From assembly GCA_024642065.1 (NCBI GenBank), contig JAHEBW010000002.1, positions 1 to 64,000 of the forward strand: a stretch of 64,000 nucleotides of DNA, in the 5' to 3' direction. Origin of the DNA: Polynucleobacter sp. Its GTDB lineage: Bacteria > Pseudomonadota > Gammaproteobacteria > Burkholderiales > Burkholderiaceae. Below, one piece after another: positions 9,247-18,789 of the stretch. The position numbers and the translations under genes are program-made. How positions within the stretch are numbered: the stretch's first letter is position 1; every line of letters begins with the position of its first letter. Under the pieces are notes generated by a model. That model searched no databases and was not told where the DNA came from. It saw only the letters and a list, made by a program, of their open reading frames with translations.

Positions 9247-10224
9247 TTAGCTTGCAATTAACTTTTCCGCCTCAGCTGGGAGTTTCTGCCCGCAAGCATG
9301 GGCTTTTTGTAATACGGTCCAAAAGTAACGATAGCTTGCGCGGTCATGTAATTGTCCATCGTGTTTGATAGGACCCCAGCTCGCTGCTTGGGCAGCCAAT
9401 AAGATAGCTGAGGCCGTTTCTATTTCTGATGAGCTAGGTGATAAGTTCTGAACAATCACTGGAATTTGATTGGGATGAATGCTCCATTTGCGGGTATAGC
9501 CAAATTCATTCTTGGCTCGCAAAGTATCAGACTTAATGATTTCTAGATCATTGATATTGGTACACACATTGTGTGAGGCTACTTTGCCGTGGGCATGACA
9601 AGCAGCAGATATTTCGAGCATGGCTCTAGCTACAAGTGGATGATCAAATTGATTTCTATCCATCGCATCAGCTGGAATGGCACCATGATGTTCGGAAACA
9701 AAATCCATCAAACCAAAACTCAGAGATTCCACTTGAGAGAGCGCTGCAATGGCGTGCACATCGTGCAAAGCACCGTGCGTTTCAATCAACACTTGAATTG
9801 GAATCAAACGACCAATACCAGCGGTTTTCGCACAGTGATTGATTTCATCAATCACTTCTTGTGTTTGTGTGGCAGATGTTACTTTTGGAATCATGATGAA
9901 TGCCACTTGCTTCCCTATGCGAGGGATCAGTGAAGCAATATCAGACTTCCAGGCGGGGTGGCTAGGATCGTGGATCCGAACACCTACGCGATTAAATTGA
10001 TTATCAGAGCTGAGTAGTAGCTCAGCGACTAATTGAGCATGTGCAGCTTCTTGACCTACTGGCGCGCCATCTTCGCAATCAAAAGTGATATCAAAGACAG
10101 GGCCTAATTGAGATTGAAGCAATAGAGCCTTACGCATGCGCACTTCAGTGCCTGCGTAATGATCACAAACAGGTAAGGCCCTCGGAAGGGCCTCACCTTG
10201 GAACAACACTTGATTGGGTTGCAT
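9247..10224 (-). CDS. CitE-like HpcH/HpaI aldolase / CoA-ester lyase
   Basis: A TIM-barrel lyase of the citrate lyase beta / malyl-CoA lyase superfamily, 325 aa. FDCEDGAPVG carries the acidic metal/CoA-ester site (family form D-x-E-D), with later LIPIQVLIETHGAL and KWSIHPNQIPV, the latter a strong CitE/Mcl signature. No citrate lyase alpha or gamma genes are nearby, so it is a stand-alone CitE-like enzyme that may cleave or form malyl-, citramalyl- or a related CoA ester. It follows mdh with only 4 nt between, so both are co-transcribed. Confidence 0.82.
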   Translation of the reverse strand: MQPNQVLFQGEALPRALPVCDHYAGTEVRMRKALLLQSQLGPVFDITFDCEDGAPVGQEAAHAQLVAELLLSSDNQFNRVGVRIHDPSHPAWKSDIASLIPRIGKQVAFIMIPKVTSATQTQEVIDEINHCAKTAGIGRLIPIQVLIETHGALHDVHAIAALSQVESLSFGLMDFVSEHHGAIPADAMDRNQFDHPLVARAMLEISAACHAHGKVASHNVCTNINDLEIIKSDTLRAKNEFGYTRKWSIHPNQIPVIVQNLSPSSSEIETASAILLAAQAASWGPIKHDGQLHDRASYRYFWTVLQKAHACGQKLPAEAEKLIAS

Positions 10225-10228
10225 TAAC

Positions 10229-11215
10229 TTAGAGTAGGTGTTTTACGCCGTCTTGCTCTTCAGTCAATTCACTCAAAGTGAAATTCATGCGGTCACGTGA
10301 GAACGCATCGATTTCTAAACCTTGAACAATCTTGTACTCGCCGTTTTCGCAAGTTACTGGGAAACCATACATCACTTCTTTAGGAATGTCGTATGAACCA
10401 TCTGAAGGGATACCCATTGTTACCCACTTGCCGTTTGTACCGCAGTGCCAATCATGGATGTGATCGATAGCAGCGTTAGCAGCAGAAGCAGCAGAAGACA
10501 AACCACGTGCATCAATAATCGCTGCGCCGCGCTTACCAACTGTTGGCAAGAATGTGTTCTTGTTCCACTCTTCATCATTGATCATTTGTGGAACTGATTG
10601 GCCACCGATCGTTGCGAAGCGGTAGTCAGGGTACATTGTTGGGCTGTGGTTACCCCAAACAACTAGTTTCTCAATATCAGCAACTGCTTTACCTGTCTTA
10701 GCTGCTAATTGTGACAAAGCACGGTTGTGGTCCAAACGTAACATTGCTGTGAAGTTCTTAGCTGGTAGATCTGGTGCTGACTTCATGGCGATATAAGCAT
10801 TTGTATTAGCTGGGTTACCAACTACCAAAGTCTTAACAGTACGCTTAGCTACTGCATTCAATGCTTTACCTTGTGCTGTAAAGATTTGTGCGTTTGCTGA
10901 TAACAAATCTTTACGCTCCATGCCAGGGCCACGTGGACGTGCGCCAACTAACACTGCGTAATCGATATCTTTAAAAGCTGTCATTGGATCGCTATGAGCA
11001 GTCATACCTGCTAGCAATGGGAATGCGCAGTCGTCGATTTCCATCATCACGCCTGTAAGAGCCTTTTGTGCTCTTTCGTCAGGAATCTCTAAAAGTTGCA
11101 AGATCACTGGTTGATCTTTACCCAACATATCGCCATTAGCGATGCGGAATAGAAGTGAATAACCGATTTGACCAGCTGCGCCTGTAACGGCGACACGCAA
11201 TGGGGCTTTTGCCAT
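10229..11215 (-). CDS. mdh: Malate dehydrogenase (NAD)
   Basis: Oxidises malate to oxaloacetate in the TCA cycle. [12 protein letters not shown] is the NAD-binding glycine motif at the N-terminus, [11 protein letters not shown] the cofactor loop, [11 protein letters not shown] the substrate Arg/Asp region, and [12 protein letters not shown] has the catalytic His. The start is set at 11215 ([10 protein letters not shown]) because CGGAGC lies 7 nt upstream; an ATG at 11260 would add 15 residues unlike the family. The resulting 328 aa is the usual length for this MDH class. Promoter and probable GntR operator lie upstream. Confidence 0.96.
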   Translation of the reverse strand: MAKAPLRVAVTGAAGQIGYSLLFRIANGDMLGKDQPVILQLLEIPDERAQKALTGVMMEIDDCAFPLLAGMTAHSDPMTAFKDIDYAVLVGARPRGPGMERKDLLSANAQIFTAQGKALNAVAKRTVKTLVVGNPANTNAYIAMKSAPDLPAKNFTAMLRLDHNRALSQLAAKTGKAVADIEKLVVWGNHSPTMYPDYRFATIGGQSVPQMINDEEWNKNTFLPTVGKRGAAIIDARGLSSAASAANAAIDHIHDWHCGTNGKWVTMGIPSDGSYDIPKEVMYGFPVTCENGEYKIVQGLEIDAFSRDRMNFTLSELTEEQDGVKHLL

Positions 11216-11282
11216 GAGTTTGCTCCGAGCTTTAAAGTAAAAAAAAGTATCTTGCGCCACTGATCTGACGCGAATCCTACAA

Positions 11283-11312
11283 AGTTTAGGACTTTAGTCA
11301 TATTTCTGTCAA
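11283..11312 (-). promoter_or_regulatory. Probable mdh promoter
   Basis: On the minus strand a perfect -35 TTGACA (11312-11307), an 18-nt spacer and a -10-like TAAACT (11288-11283) precede mdh by about 70 nt. The palindromic operator at 11316-11329 sits 3 nt upstream of the -35. Confidence 0.5.
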
Positions 11313-11314
11313 AT

Positions 11315-11334
11315 AGTCTTATATAAGACATAAG
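11315..11334. promoter_or_regulatory. Palindromic operator shared with acnB
   Basis: It contains the perfect palindrome GTCTTATATAAGAC (11316-11329). The 20-bp block from 11315 recurs with 19 of 20 identities at 49212-49231 before acnB. It lies between divergent mdh and gntR, 34 nt before the gntR ATG. Inferred to be the binding site of the adjacent GntR regulator. Confidence 0.6.
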
Positions 11335-11367
11335 ATATCTAGACGAAAACCCCTTCCTTGTGATGAA

Positions 11368-12105
11368 ATGATGGACATGACAGAAACCATCGCCACTTTT
11401 AGTCCGCTTTATCAGCAAATTAAGGCTTTGATACTCGGCAGTTTGCAAACTGGCGAATGGAAGCCGGGCGAAGCAATTCCCAGCGAGAACGAGCTGGCAG
11501 CTAGGTTTAAGGTTAGTCAGGGTACGGTTCGTAAGGCCATTGATGAGCTAGCGAGTGAAAATCTGCTGGTTAGACGTCAAGGTAAGGGCACTTTTGTGGC
11601 TACCCATCATGAAGATCGTGTGCATTTCCGTTTTCTAAAGCTAGTTCCTGATGATGGCGAGCCGCATTACCCTAAAAGCAAGATTTTGGACTGCAAGCGA
11701 CTTCGGGCGCCTGCTGAGATTGCCCGTTTATTAGATTTGAAGAGCGGTGACCCGGTTATTCAGATTGAACGTGTGCTATTTTTCTCTGAAAAAGCAACGG
11801 TTTACGAAGAAATTTGGTTGCCTGGCTCTACCTTTAAAGGCTTAACGACTGAGCGTTTGGTGGATTGGCGTGGTCCCATGTATGCCTTGTTTGAAACCGA
11901 ATTTGCTACCCACATGGTCAGAGCTACTGAGCGATTAAGGGCGGTTGGAGCTGATGACTTATCAGCTCAGCACCTTGGCGTTGCCGTGAATACCCCTTTA
12001 TTGGCTGTAGAACGAGTTTCTTTTACCTATGGAGAGCGTCCGGTTGAGGTTCGTAAGGCAGTTTATTTGACTGATCAGAACCATTACCTGAATGAACTGA
12101 ACTAA
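11368..12105 (+). CDS. GntR-family (HutC/UTRA) regulator of TCA genes
   Basis: The N-terminal winged helix spans about residues 14-78 (PSENELAARFKVSQGTVRKAIDEL; RRQGKGTFV is the wing). A UTRA ligand-binding domain spans about 95-240 (GDPVIQIERVLFF; NTPLLAVERVSFT), which defines the HutC subfamily. ATGs at 11368, 11371 and 11377 are all possible starts. It sits between mdh and sdhCDAB, and a palindrome in its promoter region recurs before acnB, so control of TCA-cycle genes is inferred. The effector is unknown, possibly an organic acid. Confidence 0.85.
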   Translation: MMDMTETIATFSPLYQQIKALILGSLQTGEWKPGEAIPSENELAARFKVSQGTVRKAIDELASENLLVRRQGKGTFVATHHEDRVHFRFLKLVPDDGEPHYPKSKILDCKRLRAPAEIARLLDLKSGDPVIQIERVLFFSEKATVYEEIWLPGSTFKGLTTERLVDWRGPMYALFETEFATHMVRATERLRAVGADDLSAQHLGVAVNTPLLAVERVSFTYGERPVEVRKAVYLTDQNHYLNELN

Positions 12106-12107
12106 AG

Positions 12108-12128
12108 ATGCCTAAGTTTTAGGCATTT
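12108..12128 (+). terminator. Terminator between gntR and sdhC
   Basis: 8-bp perfect stem ATGCCTAA / TTAGGCAT with a 3-nt loop and trailing TT, starting 2 nt after the gntR stop. It separates gntR from the sdh operon. Confidence 0.6.
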
Positions 12129-12162
12129 ATATGTATTAGAAGAATATTTTTTTGAAATGTCA

Positions 12163-12176
12163 GACTTACGAAAGTC
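12163..12176 (+). promoter_or_regulatory. Inverted repeat in the sdhC promoter region
   Basis: GACTT-ACGA-AAGTC lies about 60 nt before the sdhC ATG, within the 106-nt region that must hold the sdh promoter. It is short and differs from the gntR/acnB palindrome, so its role is only suggested by position. Confidence 0.3.
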
Positions 12177-12234
12177 AATTAAGCGATAAAATTGGAAGGT
12201 TTTGCAACAGGCAAAAATATAAGTGAGGTCATAA

Positions 12235-12621
12235 ATGCCAGAATTTAGAAATATTCATGTTTTTGATTTGATGAAATACCGCTTGCCTTGGGCAGGTAAG
12301 GTATCAATCTTGCACCGTGTTAGCGGTCTTTTGATGTTCATCTTGATTCCTTTTGTCTTGTATTTGTTCGACAAGAGCATCACATCAGAAGTTAGCTTCA
12401 CGACTTTCAAGTCAGTTTTAGCTAACCCAATCATTAAATTGATTATTTTGGCTTTGATTTGGGCTTATCTTCACCATTTCTGCGCAGGCATTCGCTTCTT
12501 GATGCTTGATTTGCACAAAGGCATCGATAAATCATCTTCAGCAAAATCAGCTGTTGCTGTTTTGGTCATCAGCTTAACTTTGACAGCCGTATGTGCTGCC
12601 AAGTTATTTGGTTTGTTTTAA
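12235..12621 (+). CDS. sdhC: Succinate dehydrogenase cytochrome b556 subunit
   Basis: Membrane anchor of complex II that helps bind heme b and ubiquinone. The protein has 128 aa and three TM segments (about 28-48, 66-85 and 107-126). The signature KVSILHRVSGLLMF includes the quinone-site Ser/Arg. YLHHFCAGIRFLMLD includes the heme-ligand His region at the end of TM2. First gene of sdhCDAB-sdhE. Confidence 0.95.
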   Translation: MPEFRNIHVFDLMKYRLPWAGKVSILHRVSGLLMFILIPFVLYLFDKSITSEVSFTTFKSVLANPIIKLIILALIWAYLHHFCAGIRFLMLDLHKGIDKSSSAKSAVAVLVISLTLTAVCAAKLFGLF

Positions 12622-12630
12622 GGAGTTAGC

Positions 12631-12993
12631 ATGGCTAATAACAATGTTGGACCAAAGCGCTTAGTTGTTGGCGCTCATTACGGTCTTAAAGATTGGTTGT
12701 TACAGCGTATTACAGCTGTAATTTTGGTTATTTTCACCTTGATTTTGTTAGTGGCATTCCTGTTGGGTGACTCTACATATGACGCTTGGGCTGGTTTGTT
12801 TGCAAACCAGATCATGAAGCTCATTACTTTCTTGGCGATTTCAAGCTTGCTCTATCACGCTTGGGTAGGTATCCGTGATATTTGGATGGACTACATCAAG
12901 CCAGTAGGTATTCGTTTGACATTACAAGTTTTAACCGCGTTATGGCTAATTGCATCTTTTGGCTACAGCGCACAAATCCTTTGGAGGGTGTAA
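12631..12993 (+). CDS. sdhD: Succinate dehydrogenase membrane anchor subunit
   Basis: Second heme/quinone-binding anchor of complex II, 120 aa with three TM segments. YHAWVGIRDIWMDYI carries the heme-ligand His and the Asp-Tyr pair of the quinone pocket. The gap from sdhC is 9 nt. Its stop codon is immediately followed by the sdhA start, so the genes are tightly coupled. Confidence 0.95.
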   Translation: MANNNVGPKRLVVGAHYGLKDWLLQRITAVILVIFTLILLVAFLLGDSTYDAWAGLFANQIMKLITFLAISSLLYHAWVGIRDIWMDYIKPVGIRLTLQVLTALWLIASFGYSAQILWRV

Positions 12994-14772
12994 ATGGCTG
13001 CCATCAAGACAGCATTACCTACACGTCGTTTTGACGTTGTTATCGTTGGTGCCGGCGGCGCCGGTATGCGCGCTTCATTGCAACTAGCTGAGGCTGGTTT
13101 AAACGTTGCCGTTTTATCAAAAGTATTCCCAACGCGTTCACATACAGTTGCAGCACAAGGTGGTATCGGTGCTTCATTAGGCAACATGAGTGATGACAAC
13201 TGGCACTATCACTTTTATGACACGATCAAAGGTTCTGATTGGTTAGGTGACCAAGATGCGATCGAATTCATGTGTCGTGAAGCTCCAAAAGTGGTTTATG
13301 AGTTAGAGCACTTTGGTATGCCTTTTGACCGTAACCCTGACGGTACTATTTATCAGCGTCCATTCGGTGGTCACACAGCTAACTACGGCGAAAAAGCTGT
13401 ACAACGTGCTTGTGCTGCTGCTGACCGTACTGGTCACGCTTTGTTACACACTCTTTACCAACGTAACGTTCGCGCTAAGACTCACTTCTTCGTTGAATGG
13501 ATGGCGCTTGACGTGATTCGTGATGCCGACGGTGATGTGGTTGGCGTAACTGCTTTGGAAATGGAAACAGGTGATGTTCACATTCTTCAAGCTAAGTGCG
13601 TGATGTTTGCAACAGGTGGTGCTGGTCGTATTTGGCAAGCTTCTACTAACGCATTTATCAATACTGGTGACGGTATGGGTATGGCTGCTCGTGCAGGCGT
13701 ACCTTTGGAAGATATGGAATTCTGGCAATTCCACCCAACTGGCGTAGCCGGTGCAGGCGTTCTCTTAACAGAGGGTTGCCGTGGTGAAGGTGGTATTTTG
13801 CGTAACAAGAACGGTGAGCGTTTCATGGAACGTTATGCGCCAACTTTGAAAGACTTAGCTCCACGTGACTTCGTTTCACGTTCAATGGACCAAGAGATCA
13901 AAGAAGGTCGCGGTTGCGGTCCTAACGGTGATTACGTTGTTCTTGATTTGACACACATTGGTGCTGAAACAATTCACAAGCGTTTGCCATCTGTATATGA
14001 GATTGGTATTAACTTTGCGAACGTTGACGTGACTAAAGAGCCGATTCCAGTTGTGCCAACGATTCACTATCAGATGGGTGGTATTCCAACAAACATCTAT
14101 GGTCAAGTTGTTGCGCCTAAGAACGGTAATCCAAATGAAGTTATCAATGGCTTCTACGCGATGGGTGAGTGCTCTTGCGTATCAGTTCACGGTGCGAACC
14201 GTTTAGGTACTAACTCATTGTTAGACTTGTTGGTGTTCGGTCGTGCAGCTGGTAATCATGTGATCTCAACAGCCTTGAAGCAAAAAGAGCACAAGCCATT
14301 GCCGGCAGATGCTGGTGATTCTTCATTGGCTCGTTTGGCTAAGTTGGATAGCTCAACATCTGGTGAGTACACGCAAGACGTTGCTAACGATATTCGCAGC
14401 ACAATGCAGAAACACTGTGGCGTATTCCGTACGCAAGAGTTGATGGATAGTGGTGTTGCAAAGATTGCAGAAGTTTCTGCTCGTGCCAAAAATATTCACC
14501 TCAAAGACAAATCAAAAGTTTTCAATACAGCACGTATTGAAGCTTTGGAATTGGAAAACTTGGTGGAAGCTGCAAACGCAACAATGGTTTCTGCAGCTGC
14601 ACGTAAAGAAAGTCGTGGCGCTCACGCTCATGATGATCACCCAGAACGTGATGATCAGAACTGGATGAAGCACACGCTTTGGTATAGCGAAGGTAACAAA
14701 CTCGACTACAAGCCTGTCAAGATGACTCCGCTAACAGTTGAATCTGTTCCACCTAAAGTCCGTACTTTCTAA
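12994..14772 (+). CDS. sdhA: Succinate dehydrogenase flavoprotein subunit
   Basis: Catalytic subunit oxidising succinate to fumarate, 592 aa. VVIVGAGGAGM at about residues 16-26 is the FAD dinucleotide motif. His50 in TRSHTVAAQGG is the covalent FAD attachment site. FHPTGVAGAGVLLTEGCRGEGG and HGANRLGTNSL carry substrate-binding His/Arg residues. The C-terminus includes HDDHPERDD and NWMKHT, normal for SdhA. It relies on sdhE, encoded downstream, for flavinylation. Confidence 0.98.
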   Translation: MAAIKTALPTRRFDVVIVGAGGAGMRASLQLAEAGLNVAVLSKVFPTRSHTVAAQGGIGASLGNMSDDNWHYHFYDTIKGSDWLGDQDAIEFMCREAPKVVYELEHFGMPFDRNPDGTIYQRPFGGHTANYGEKAVQRACAAADRTGHALLHTLYQRNVRAKTHFFVEWMALDVIRDADGDVVGVTALEMETGDVHILQAKCVMFATGGAGRIWQASTNAFINTGDGMGMAARAGVPLEDMEFWQFHPTGVAGAGVLLTEGCRGEGGILRNKNGERFMERYAPTLKDLAPRDFVSRSMDQEIKEGRGCGPNGDYVVLDLTHIGAETIHKRLPSVYEIGINFANVDVTKEPIPVVPTIHYQMGGIPTNIYGQVVAPKNGNPNEVINGFYAMGECSCVSVHGANRLGTNSLLDLLVFGRAAGNHVISTALKQKEHKPLPADAGDSSLARLAKLDSSTSGEYTQDVANDIRSTMQKHCGVFRTQELMDSGVAKIAEVSARAKNIHLKDKSKVFNTARIEALELENLVEAANATMVSAAARKESRGAHAHDDHPERDDQNWMKHTLWYSEGNKLDYKPVKMTPLTVESVPPKVRTF

Positions 14773-14789
14773 AGGATTGAGGAATAAAA

Positions 14790-15497
14790 ATGAGCGATAC
14801 ACGTATATTTGAAGTCTACCGTTACGATCCTGATGTGGATGCTGCTCCACGCATGCAGACTTATGAAGTTGAGTTAGACGGTTCAGAGCGCATGTTGTTA
14901 GATGCTTTGATGAAGCTTAAGAAGATGGATGAGACATTGTCATTCCGTCGTTCATGCCGTGAAGGTGTTTGTGGTTCAGATGCCATGAACATCAACGGTA
15001 AGAATGGTTTGGCTTGTTTGACAAACATGTTAACTTTGCCAAAGAAGATTTCTTTGCGCCCATTACCTGGTTTGCCAGTGGTGCGTGACTTGATCGTCGA
15101 CATGACTCAATTCTTTAAGCAATACCATTCCATTCGTCCTTACTTGGTAAACGATATTCCTCCACCGGAGAAAGAGCGTTTACAAAGCCCAGAAGAGCGT
15201 GAAGAGTTAGATGGTTTGTATGAGTGCATCTTGTGTGCATCATGCTCAACATCTTGCCCATCATTCTGGTGGAATCCAGACAAGTTCGTAGGCCCAGCTG
15301 GTTTGTTGCAAGCTTATCGCTTCATTGCTGATAGCCGTGACCAAGTAACTGGTGAGCGTTTAGATAATTTGGAAGATCCATATCGTCTATTCCGTTGCCA
15401 TACGATCATGAACTGCGTAGACGTTTGTCCGAAAGGCCTAAACCCTACTAAAGCGATTGGTAAGATCAAAGAGCTCATGGTTCGTCGAGCTGTTTGA
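14790..15497 (+). CDS. sdhB: Succinate dehydrogenase iron-sulfur subunit
   Basis: Passes electrons from FAD to quinone, 235 aa. The [2Fe-2S] cysteines are in [15 protein letters not shown] and GLAC, the [4Fe-4S] in [12 protein letters not shown], and the [3Fe-4S] in [14 protein letters not shown], where the last motif completes both clusters. Gap from sdhA is 17 nt with an AGGATTGAGG ribosome-binding region. The TGA stop overlaps the sdhE ATG by one base. Confidence 0.98.
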   Translation: MSDTRIFEVYRYDPDVDAAPRMQTYEVELDGSERMLLDALMKLKKMDETLSFRRSCREGVCGSDAMNINGKNGLACLTNMLTLPKKISLRPLPGLPVVRDLIVDMTQFFKQYHSIRPYLVNDIPPPEKERLQSPEEREELDGLYECILCASCSTSCPSFWWNPDKFVGPAGLLQAYRFIADSRDQVTGERLDNLEDPYRLFRCHTIMNCVDVCPKGLNPTKAIGKIKELMVRRAV

Positions 15498-15769
15498 TGC
15501 CTATTTCATCAGAAACCTTGTCGCTCTTGCGTTGGCGTGCGCGACGAGGTCTGTTGGAAAATGATTTGATGATGGAGCGCTTTTTTGAGCGCTTCCATGA
15601 TCAGATTGAAGAGGGTGATCTTGAGCCCTTAAATAGTTTGCTAGATTTAAGTGATAACGATCTGATGGATTTGTTATTGCGTCGCAAGGAACCGGAGGGG
15701 GATCTTGCGAATGAAGGGGTGCACCGTGTCCTGGCCATGTTGCGACCCGCTAGATTGTCATCAATCTAG
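15497..15769 (+). CDS. sdhE: FAD assembly factor SdhE
   Basis: A small cytosolic chaperone that promotes covalent FAD attachment to SdhA. The RGxxE signature is present (WRARRGLLENDL), followed by the helical DUF339 core and the C-terminal DLMDLLLRRKEP. The start is the ATG at 15497 overlapping the sdhB TGA (TGATG). A TTG at 15494 is in frame but unnecessary. The 90-aa length is normal, and its position after sdhB matches its partner. Confidence 0.93.
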   Translation: MPISSETLSLLRWRARRGLLENDLMMERFFERFHDQIEEGDLEPLNSLLDLSDNDLMDLLLRRKEPEGDLANEGVHRVLAMLRPARLSSI

Positions 15770-15838
15770 GAAAAAGAAATTGCCTGGAATAAAACTTGCT
15801 TGTTTGATAAGACCTAAAACGCGTATAAGGAAAGAAAA

Positions 15839-17149
15839 ATGAACGCTTCTAATGAAAAAGCCACGTTATCGTTCTCAGATGGCACACCTGCCATTGAGTT
15901 ACCAATCTACAAGGGTGTAGTGGGTCCTGATGTTATCGACATCCGCAAGTTGTACGGTCAAACAGGTAAGTTCACCTATGACCCAGGCTTTATGTCTACA
16001 GCTTCTTGCAACTCAAAAATTACTTATATCGACGGCGATAAAGGTGAGTTGCTATACCGTGGTTACCAAATTCAAGATTTGGCTACGAACTGTGATTTCT
16101 TGGAATCTTGCTTCCTTTTGTTAAAGGGCGAGTTGCCAAACAAAAAAGAAAAAGAAGAGTTTGATGCGCTTGTGATGCACCACACGATGGTTCACGAGCA
16201 AATGCAATTCTTCTTGCGCGGTTTCCGTCGCGATGCTCACCCAATGGCTGTATTAACAGGCTTGGTTGGTGCGATGGCTGCTTTCTATCATGATGGCGTT
16301 GACTACAGCACTGCTCATGAGCGTGAAGTTGCTCAAATTCGTTTGATCGCTAAGATGCCAACATTGGTTGCGATGGCTTACAAATATTCTGTAGGTCAGC
16401 CATTTGTTTATCCAAAGAACAATCTTTCATACACAGCTAACTTCATGCAAATGATGTTTGCAACACCATGTGAAGATTACAAAGTGAACGAAGTATTGGT
16501 TCGCGCTTTGGACCGTATTTTCATCTTGCACGCTGACCACGAGCAAAACGCTTCAACATCAACTGTTCGTTTAGCTGGTTCATCAGGCACTAACCCATTT
16601 GCAGCGATTGCAGCTGGTGTAGCTTGCTTGTGGGGTCCTGCTCACGGTGGTGCTAACGAAGCTTGTTTGCAAATGTTGGAAGAGATTCAAGCGAATGGTG
16701 GCGTTGAGAAGATTGACGACTTCATTGCTAAAGTTAAAGACAAAAACTCTGGTGTACGTTTGATGGGCTTCGGTCACCGCGTTTACAAGAACTTTGACCC
16801 ACGCGCTAAATTGATGCGTGAAACATGTTACGAAGTTCTACAAGAGTTAGGTTTAGAGAATGATCCATTGTTCAAGTTGGCAATGACTCTTGAGAAGATT
16901 GCTTTGGAAGACGAATACTTCGTTAGCCGTAAGTTGTATCCAAACGTTGACTTCTACTCAGGTATTGTTCAACGCGCATTGGGTATCCCAACAGAAATGT
17001 TCACATGTATCTTCGCCTTGGCACGTACAGTAGGTTGGATTTCTCAGTGGGAAGAAATGATCACTGATTCTGAGTACAAGATTGGTCGTCCACGTCAGTT
17101 GTTCGTTGGTAGCGCAACACGTGCGGTTCAACCAATCGCTAAGCGCTAA
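15839..17149 (+). CDS. gltA: Citrate synthase
   Basis: Condenses acetyl-CoA with oxaloacetate, the TCA entry step. The 436-aa length fits the Gram-negative type II hexameric enzyme regulated by NADH. Active-site motifs are [13 protein letters not shown] (His), [14 protein letters not shown] (His and Arg) and NVDFYSGI (Asp). AAGGAAAGAA precedes the ATG. A 69-nt gap from sdhE has no clear terminator, so read-through from sdh is likely. Confidence 0.98.
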   Translation: MNASNEKATLSFSDGTPAIELPIYKGVVGPDVIDIRKLYGQTGKFTYDPGFMSTASCNSKITYIDGDKGELLYRGYQIQDLATNCDFLESCFLLLKGELPNKKEKEEFDALVMHHTMVHEQMQFFLRGFRRDAHPMAVLTGLVGAMAAFYHDGVDYSTAHEREVAQIRLIAKMPTLVAMAYKYSVGQPFVYPKNNLSYTANFMQMMFATPCEDYKVNEVLVRALDRIFILHADHEQNASTSTVRLAGSSGTNPFAAIAAGVACLWGPAHGGANEACLQMLEEIQANGGVEKIDDFIAKVKDKNSGVRLMGFGHRVYKNFDPRAKLMRETCYEVLQELGLENDPLFKLAMTLEKIALEDEYFVSRKLYPNVDFYSGIVQRALGIPTEMFTCIFALARTVGWISQWEEMITDSEYKIGRPRQLFVGSATRAVQPIAKR

Positions 17150-17163
17150 TCTGAAGGATACAC

Positions 17164-18576
17164 ATGGCACGCACGTTGTATGACAAGTTATGGGATGACC
17201 ATGTGGTCCATATGGAAGAGGACGGAACTACCGTCCTCTACATAGACAGACAGTTGTTGCATGAAGTGACCAGCCCTCAAGCCTTTGAGGGTTTGTCTTT
17301 AGCGAAGCGCCCAGTTTGGCGTAATTCAGCCAACTTGGCTGTGTCTGATCATAACGTTCCAACAACGGATCGTTCAGAAGGCATCAAAGATCCTATCTCT
17401 CGTTTGCAGATTGATACATTGGATCAGAACTGCGATTCATTTGGCATCACTCAATACAAAATGCACGATAAGCGTCAAGGTATCGTGCACGTGATTGGAC
17501 CTGAGCAAGGTGCAACCTTGCCTGGTATGACAGTTGTTTGTGGTGACTCTCACACAAGTACGCACGGCGCATTTGGCGCATTGGCTTTTGGTATCGGTAC
17601 ATCTGAAGTTGAGCACGTTTTAGCGACTCAAACTTTGCTGATGAAAAAAAGCAAAAACATGTTGGTTCGTGTTGACGGCCAATTGCCTCTAGGTTGCTCT
17701 GCTAAAGATATCGTTTTGGCCATTATTGGCAAAATTGGTACTGCGGGTGGCACGGGTTACACCATTGAATTTGCGGGCGACGCTATTCGTTCTCTATCCA
17801 TGGAAGGTCGCATGACCGTGTGCAACATGGCTATTGAAGCGGGTGCACGCGCAGGTATTGTTGGCGTTGATGAAACAACGATCAACTACGTGAAGGGTCG
17901 TCCTTATTCACCGGCAGAAGGTGAAGCATGGCGTCAAGCTTTGCAGTACTGGAGAACTTTACATACGGATGAAGGTGCTCAGTTTGATCGCGTGATTGAA
18001 TTGCGCGCTGAAGAGATTAAGCCTCAAGTAACTTGGGGAACTTCTCCTGAAATGGTTTTATCGATTGATGATCGCGTACCTGATCCTGAAAAAGAAAAAG
18101 ATCCGGTCAAGCGTGAAGCCATGGAGCGTGCATTGGCTTATATGGACTTAACTCCGAACACGCCGATTGAATCAATCATGGTCGACAAGATTTTTATTGG
18201 ATCTTGCACCAATAGCCGTATTGAAGATATTCGTGCAGCTGCAAGAGTTGTTGAAAGAATTGCTAAAAAAGTAGCGCCTTCTGTTCGTCTAGCGATGGTT
18301 GTTCCTGGATCAGGTTTGGTTAAAGAACAAGCAGAGCGCGAAGGTTTGGATCGCGTTTTCAAAGCTGCTGGTTTTGAATGGCGTGAACCAGGTTGCTCGA
18401 TGTGCTTAGCTATGAATGCTGATCGTTTAGAGCCAGGTGAGCGCTGTGCTTCTACCTCTAATCGTAACTTTGAGGGTCGTCAGGGTAATGGCGGCAGAAC
18501 ACATTTGGTGAGTCCAGCTATGGCAGCTGCTGCAGCACTAGAGGGACATTTTGTAGATGTTCGTAAAATAGCGTAA
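17164..18576 (+). CDS. leuC: 3-isopropylmalate dehydratase large subunit
   Basis: Isomerises 2- to 3-isopropylmalate in leucine synthesis together with LeuD. [4Fe-4S] ligands are in [13 protein letters not shown] and [41 protein letters not shown] is the aconitase-family core (read in pieces). Length 470 aa is typical. It begins 14 nt after gltA, linking the TCA and leucine genes in one run. Confidence 0.97.
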   Translation: MARTLYDKLWDDHVVHMEEDGTTVLYIDRQLLHEVTSPQAFEGLSLAKRPVWRNSANLAVSDHNVPTTDRSEGIKDPISRLQIDTLDQNCDSFGITQYKMHDKRQGIVHVIGPEQGATLPGMTVVCGDSHTSTHGAFGALAFGIGTSEVEHVLATQTLLMKKSKNMLVRVDGQLPLGCSAKDIVLAIIGKIGTAGGTGYTIEFAGDAIRSLSMEGRMTVCNMAIEAGARAGIVGVDETTINYVKGRPYSPAEGEAWRQALQYWRTLHTDEGAQFDRVIELRAEEIKPQVTWGTSPEMVLSIDDRVPDPEKEKDPVKREAMERALAYMDLTPNTPIESIMVDKIFIGSCTNSRIEDIRAAARVVERIAKKVAPSVRLAMVVPGSGLVKEQAEREGLDRVFKAAGFEWREPGCSMCLAMNADRLEPGERCASTSNRNFEGRQGNGGRTHLVSPAMAAAAALEGHFVDVRKIA

Positions 18577-18603
18577 AAAATAAAATCCACACTGGAGACT
18601 TCT

Positions 18604-18789
18604 ATGATTAAAACTTTAAAAATTTCAGCATTAGTAGCAGTTGCATTAACTCTTGGTGCTTGCAATACGATTGCAGGCTTAGGTCAAGATTTGCAAAACT
18701 TGGGTCGCACGATTGATAAAAGTGCTACATCAAATAACCCTAACAAAGATTCAGGTTCTTCAGGTGTTGTAGTTACACCAATTAAATAA
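18604..18789 (+). CDS. Entericidin-like small lipoprotein
   Basis: This 61-aa protein has a signal peptide and lipobox LTLGAC; Cys20 would be lipidated. The segment [21 protein letters not shown] is the entericidin A/B core, read as GLGxDxxxxGxxI. The tail is Asn/Ser/Gly-rich. Entericidin homologues in E. coli form a toxin/antidote pair, but a lone copy between leuC and leuD is common in Burkholderiales and its role is unclear. Its stop overlaps the leuD start. Confidence 0.85.
   Translation: MIKTLKISALVAVALTLGACNTIAGLGQDLQNLGRTIDKSATSNNPNKDSGSSGVVVTPIK

Noticed and set aside
9589-9933. 114-aa plus-strand frame inside the CitE-like gene
   Set aside because: It lies wholly antisense to a gene with clear catalytic motifs, and its product has no recognisable domain.
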